Source: Lachnospiraceae bacterium (GTDB lineage: Bacteria; Bacillota; Clostridia; Lachnospirales; Lachnospiraceae). From it: a DNA stretch of 47,099 nt. Positions 45,489 to 47,099 of this stretch are shown one piece after another. The notes beneath the pieces were generated by a model. The model was not told the origin of the DNA. It made no database searches and saw only the letters and a program-made list of their open reading frames with translations. The stretch spans positions 1 through 47,099 of the forward strand of contig JAJQFS010000002.1 in assembly GCA_021200995.1 (NCBI GenBank). Direction: 5' to 3'. Made by a program: the position numbers and the translations under genes. Each line of letters opens with the position of its first letter. Position 1 is the stretch's first letter.

Positions 45489-45530
45489 ACATGAAAATGT
45501 TTGTTTCATATGTGCTTCACAGATAGACTA

Positions 45531-45579
45531 TTGAAATTTCTGCACTCATATAGTATAATAATAGTTAGTGGCGCCTAAC
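45531..45579 (+). promoter_or_regulatory. Promoter 3 with GTTAG-N6-CTAAC operator
   Basis: TTGAAA (45531-45536) and a perfect TATAAT (45554-45559) are 17 bases apart. GTTAG (45564-45568), TGGCGC, CTAAC (45575-45579) overlap the expected transcription start. CTCATATAGTAT (from 45545) is shared with promoters 1 and 2 in nearly the same form. Confidence 0.8.
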
Positions 45580-45617
45580 CTCAATTAAAGTTAATACCTA
45601 TAGAAGTGGAGGAAAAT

Positions 45618-46475
45618 ATGGCATTTGCAGAAGAAATACAAAGGTTTGGCAAAACGCACCCCTTTGCAGAAGAAAAAATAGATGGGATTAACACCCGCTA
45701 TCTTTTGTGCGGTAAAGCTGATGCCCAATATACGCTGGTGTATCTTGTAGGCGGCACGGGAATTTCAGATGTCTGGTTCAACCATATTATTCAAATGGAA
45801 GAGGATTATCGGATTCTTACCTTTGATTATCCTATGGAAATCAACAAACTGGAACAGCTTGCCGACCATATCATGAAGCTTATAAAAAAGCTGGATATTA
45901 AGAATCCCGTGTTAATCGGCGCTTCATTGGGCGGGTTTATGGCTCAGCTTATTGCAAGGCGGTATTCGGATATGGTGTCCACTGTAGCTTTATATTCTAC
46001 GTGCAGCCTGTCACAGGCGAGCATTGCGGACTTGAAAAAGCAGTATAAATCATATGGTGTGATGATGGGGCTTATGAAAGTTGTTCCATATTCATGGATA
46101 AAGAAAATGCTGTTTGCGGCGTCAAAAAAGCAGGTCGGCATGGAAAATGAGAATCCCATTAACAGAGCGTATATGGAGGATTTCTTCGCCTGGATTTATG
46201 GGCAATACACTAAGGAGTTTGACCTGCATATGACAGGCCTGATTATAGATGCGGCAGACATAAAGCCATTTGAACTTTCGGATTATAAAAGGTTTGATGA
46301 TAAAACACTTCTGGTTCTTCCGAAGGCAGACAAGGCTTTTTCGGAGGCTGCGCAGGCGGATTTGCTTCTTTCTATGCCGAAAGCCAAGGCTGTTAAAGTA
46401 GAAGGCGGCCATACCGCCGTACTCTATAAGGTTGATGAATATGTGCGGGAAACAAGAGAATTTCTTGAGACTTAA
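45618..46475 (+). CDS. Alpha/beta hydrolase
   Basis: This is a 285-residue protein. ATG 45618 has GGAGG five bases upstream; the GTG at 45606 overlaps that site. INTRYLLCGKADAQYTLVYL gives the first strands, GGTGISDVWF the oxyanion region, GASLGGFMAQLIARR the nucleophile elbow, and EGGHTAVLYKVDEYV the catalytic His, so the triad looks complete. It is expressed from its own promoter with the shared palindrome, so it belongs to the same regulon. The substrate is unknown. The small membrane protein gene follows after 45 bases. Confidence 0.85.
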   Translation: MAFAEEIQRFGKTHPFAEEKIDGINTRYLLCGKADAQYTLVYLVGGTGISDVWFNHIIQMEEDYRILTFDYPMEINKLEQLADHIMKLIKKLDIKNPVLIGASLGGFMAQLIARRYSDMVSTVALYSTCSLSQASIADLKKQYKSYGVMMGLMKVVPYSWIKKMLFAASKKQVGMENENPINRAYMEDFFAWIYGQYTKEFDLHMTGLIIDAADIKPFELSDYKRFDDKTLLVLPKADKAFSEAAQADLLLSMPKAKAVKVEGGHTAVLYKVDEYVRETREFLET

Positions 46476-46520
46476 TTGTGACTTTAAATTCAGGAAAATC
46501 TGTAAAGGTGGGAAAATGTG

Positions 46521-47018
46521 ATGGTAATAACAATGATTTCGATCCTCATGATTATGCTCGGCTACTTTCTCATGCTGTACGGCGCGGTTGGCTTTATTCA
46601 GGATAAGCGGCTTTTTTCCTCCGCCCCGAAGGAAAATCTGGCCGTGATTCCTGACAGAAAAGAGAGGTTTAAGGGTGCGCATGTCATCGGCTGGGTGATT
46701 GTCGCAATCGCGGTACTCCTGTTTATCGGCGCATTTGCTCTGGGCATTTGGGATGGCGCAAGAAAAGACTTTGAGGCGCTTCAATACTTTGCCCGCTTTC
46801 TTATCATGCTCTATGGGATGGAGATTTACGATATCTTCTTTTTTGACTGGTATCTGCTCTGTCGCTCCAACTTCTTCCCTCATTTTTATCCGGAGACGAA
46901 GGGCGTCGTGGGGCCGCAGATGTTTGGCTATAATAAGAAGGCGCATATCACACATTTTATTGTGTATATTCCTGTCTGCGCTGCGCTGGCACTGTGCTGT
47001 GAGATGCTGTTTTCATAA
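46521..47018 (+). CDS. DW-motif small membrane protein (full-length copy)
   Basis: This is a 165-residue protein with four hydrophobic segments, the first being MISILMIMLGYFLMLYGAVG. ATG 46521 follows GGTGGG by nine bases. The middle holds YDIFFFDWYLLCRSNFFPHF, then PETKGVVGPQMFGYNKKAHI before the last segment. It is the intact reference for the 5'-truncated copy at 36300 and a more distant relative of the frameshifted gene at 30501. No enzymatic motif was recognised. It may be a membrane partner of the hydrolases, since each copy sits next to hydrolase or transferase genes. Confidence 0.8.
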   Translation: MVITMISILMIMLGYFLMLYGAVGFIQDKRLFSSAPKENLAVIPDRKERFKGAHVIGWVIVAIAVLLFIGAFALGIWDGARKDFEALQYFARFLIMLYGMEIYDIFFFDWYLLCRSNFFPHFYPETKGVVGPQMFGYNKKAHITHFIVYIPVCAALALCCEMLFS

Positions 47019-47040
47019 AATAATGAGCGCAAGCGAGAAG

Positions 47041-47098
47041 GGCGTGCTCGCACGTCCGGCGGCGCTGGATGTCCGGGGGACATCCGTTCAGCGCGGAC
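47041..47098. repeat. Nested inverted repeats at the right edge
   Basis: CGTG (47043-47046)/CACG (47051-47054) form a small hairpin. A larger one follows: GCGCTG (47062-47067) and GATGTCC (47068-47074) pair with GGACATC (47078-47084) and CAGCGC (47089-47094), with a CGTT bulge and a 3-base loop. Outer GTCC/GGAC can extend it. There is no T tract. The look is that of a mobilisation origin or element end; the window stops here. Confidence 0.65.
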
Positions 47099-47099
47099 C

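Noticed and set aside
45487-45502. Small hairpin AAACAT-GAAA-ATGTTT after the second ABC subunit
   Set aside because: It is only six A/T-rich pairs overlapping the stop codon with no proper T tract; too weak to call a terminator.
1-47099. CRISPR arrays, tRNA, rRNA and insertion sequences
   Set aside because: No regularly spaced repeats, cloverleaf ends, rRNA-like stretches or transposase genes were seen on reading both strands.

Overview
The window looks like chromosome of a gut-type anaerobic Firmicute, most likely Lachnospiraceae. The reasons are strong AGGAGG-type ribosome binding sites, GTG starts, tandem large serine recombinases at an element boundary, a giant 2-hydroxyacyl-CoA dehydratase activase-like protein, and ECF plus Ybt-type transport genes. 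This placement comes from gene content; no rRNA or tRNA gene was seen.

Region 1 (1-4340) is the right end of a prophage or integrative conjugative element. It holds the tail of a cell-wall amidase with an SH3 domain, a small DUF6870-like gene, and two tandem large serine recombinases. The first recombinase is intact except for one in-frame TGA. The element sits inside a DEAH/DUF3427 helicase gene: only the part from the DExH box onward (about 4341-6303) lies to the right, so the N-terminal half should lie beyond the left edge.

Region 2 (4341-29600) is chromosomal backbone. The order is: helicase fragment, Nudix hydrolase, DUF2130 protein and beta-CASP nuclease (one likely operon); free Met-R-sulfoxide reductase; PAP2 phosphatase; MBL hydrolase; the 1487-aa activase; an ABC-class ATPase; a GT39-like membrane glycosyltransferase with an FAD oxidoreductase; HflX; MBL hydrolase plus D-2-hydroxyacid dehydrogenase; O-acetylhomoserine sulfhydrylase; and a P1B-type metal ATPase coupled to a small DUF6110-like membrane protein. 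Several clear intrinsic terminators separate these units.

Region 3 (about 29730-47020) is the unusual part. It is a 17-kb gene cluster with two SAM methyltransferases, five alpha/beta hydrolases, two L-2-amino-thiazoline-4-carboxylate hydrolase-family proteins, a GNAT, three paralogous small membrane proteins, a DUF6796-like membrane protein, an AraC regulator, an ECF importer (MptD/Trep_Strep S component, T component, double ATPase) and a Ybt-type heterodimeric ABC transporter. Three promoters in it share the same 16-bp palindrome GTTAG-N6-CTAAC just downstream of the -10 box, so they probably form one regulon. Six of its genes carry lesions (amber codon, two +1 frameshifts, internal deletion, 5' loss, 3' loss), while the backbone genes look intact. 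My working hypothesis is uptake and processing of a small ligand, possibly a thiazoline-containing metallophore; this is inference.

The last 80 bases hold strong nested inverted repeats that look like the edge of another mobile or mobilisation region.
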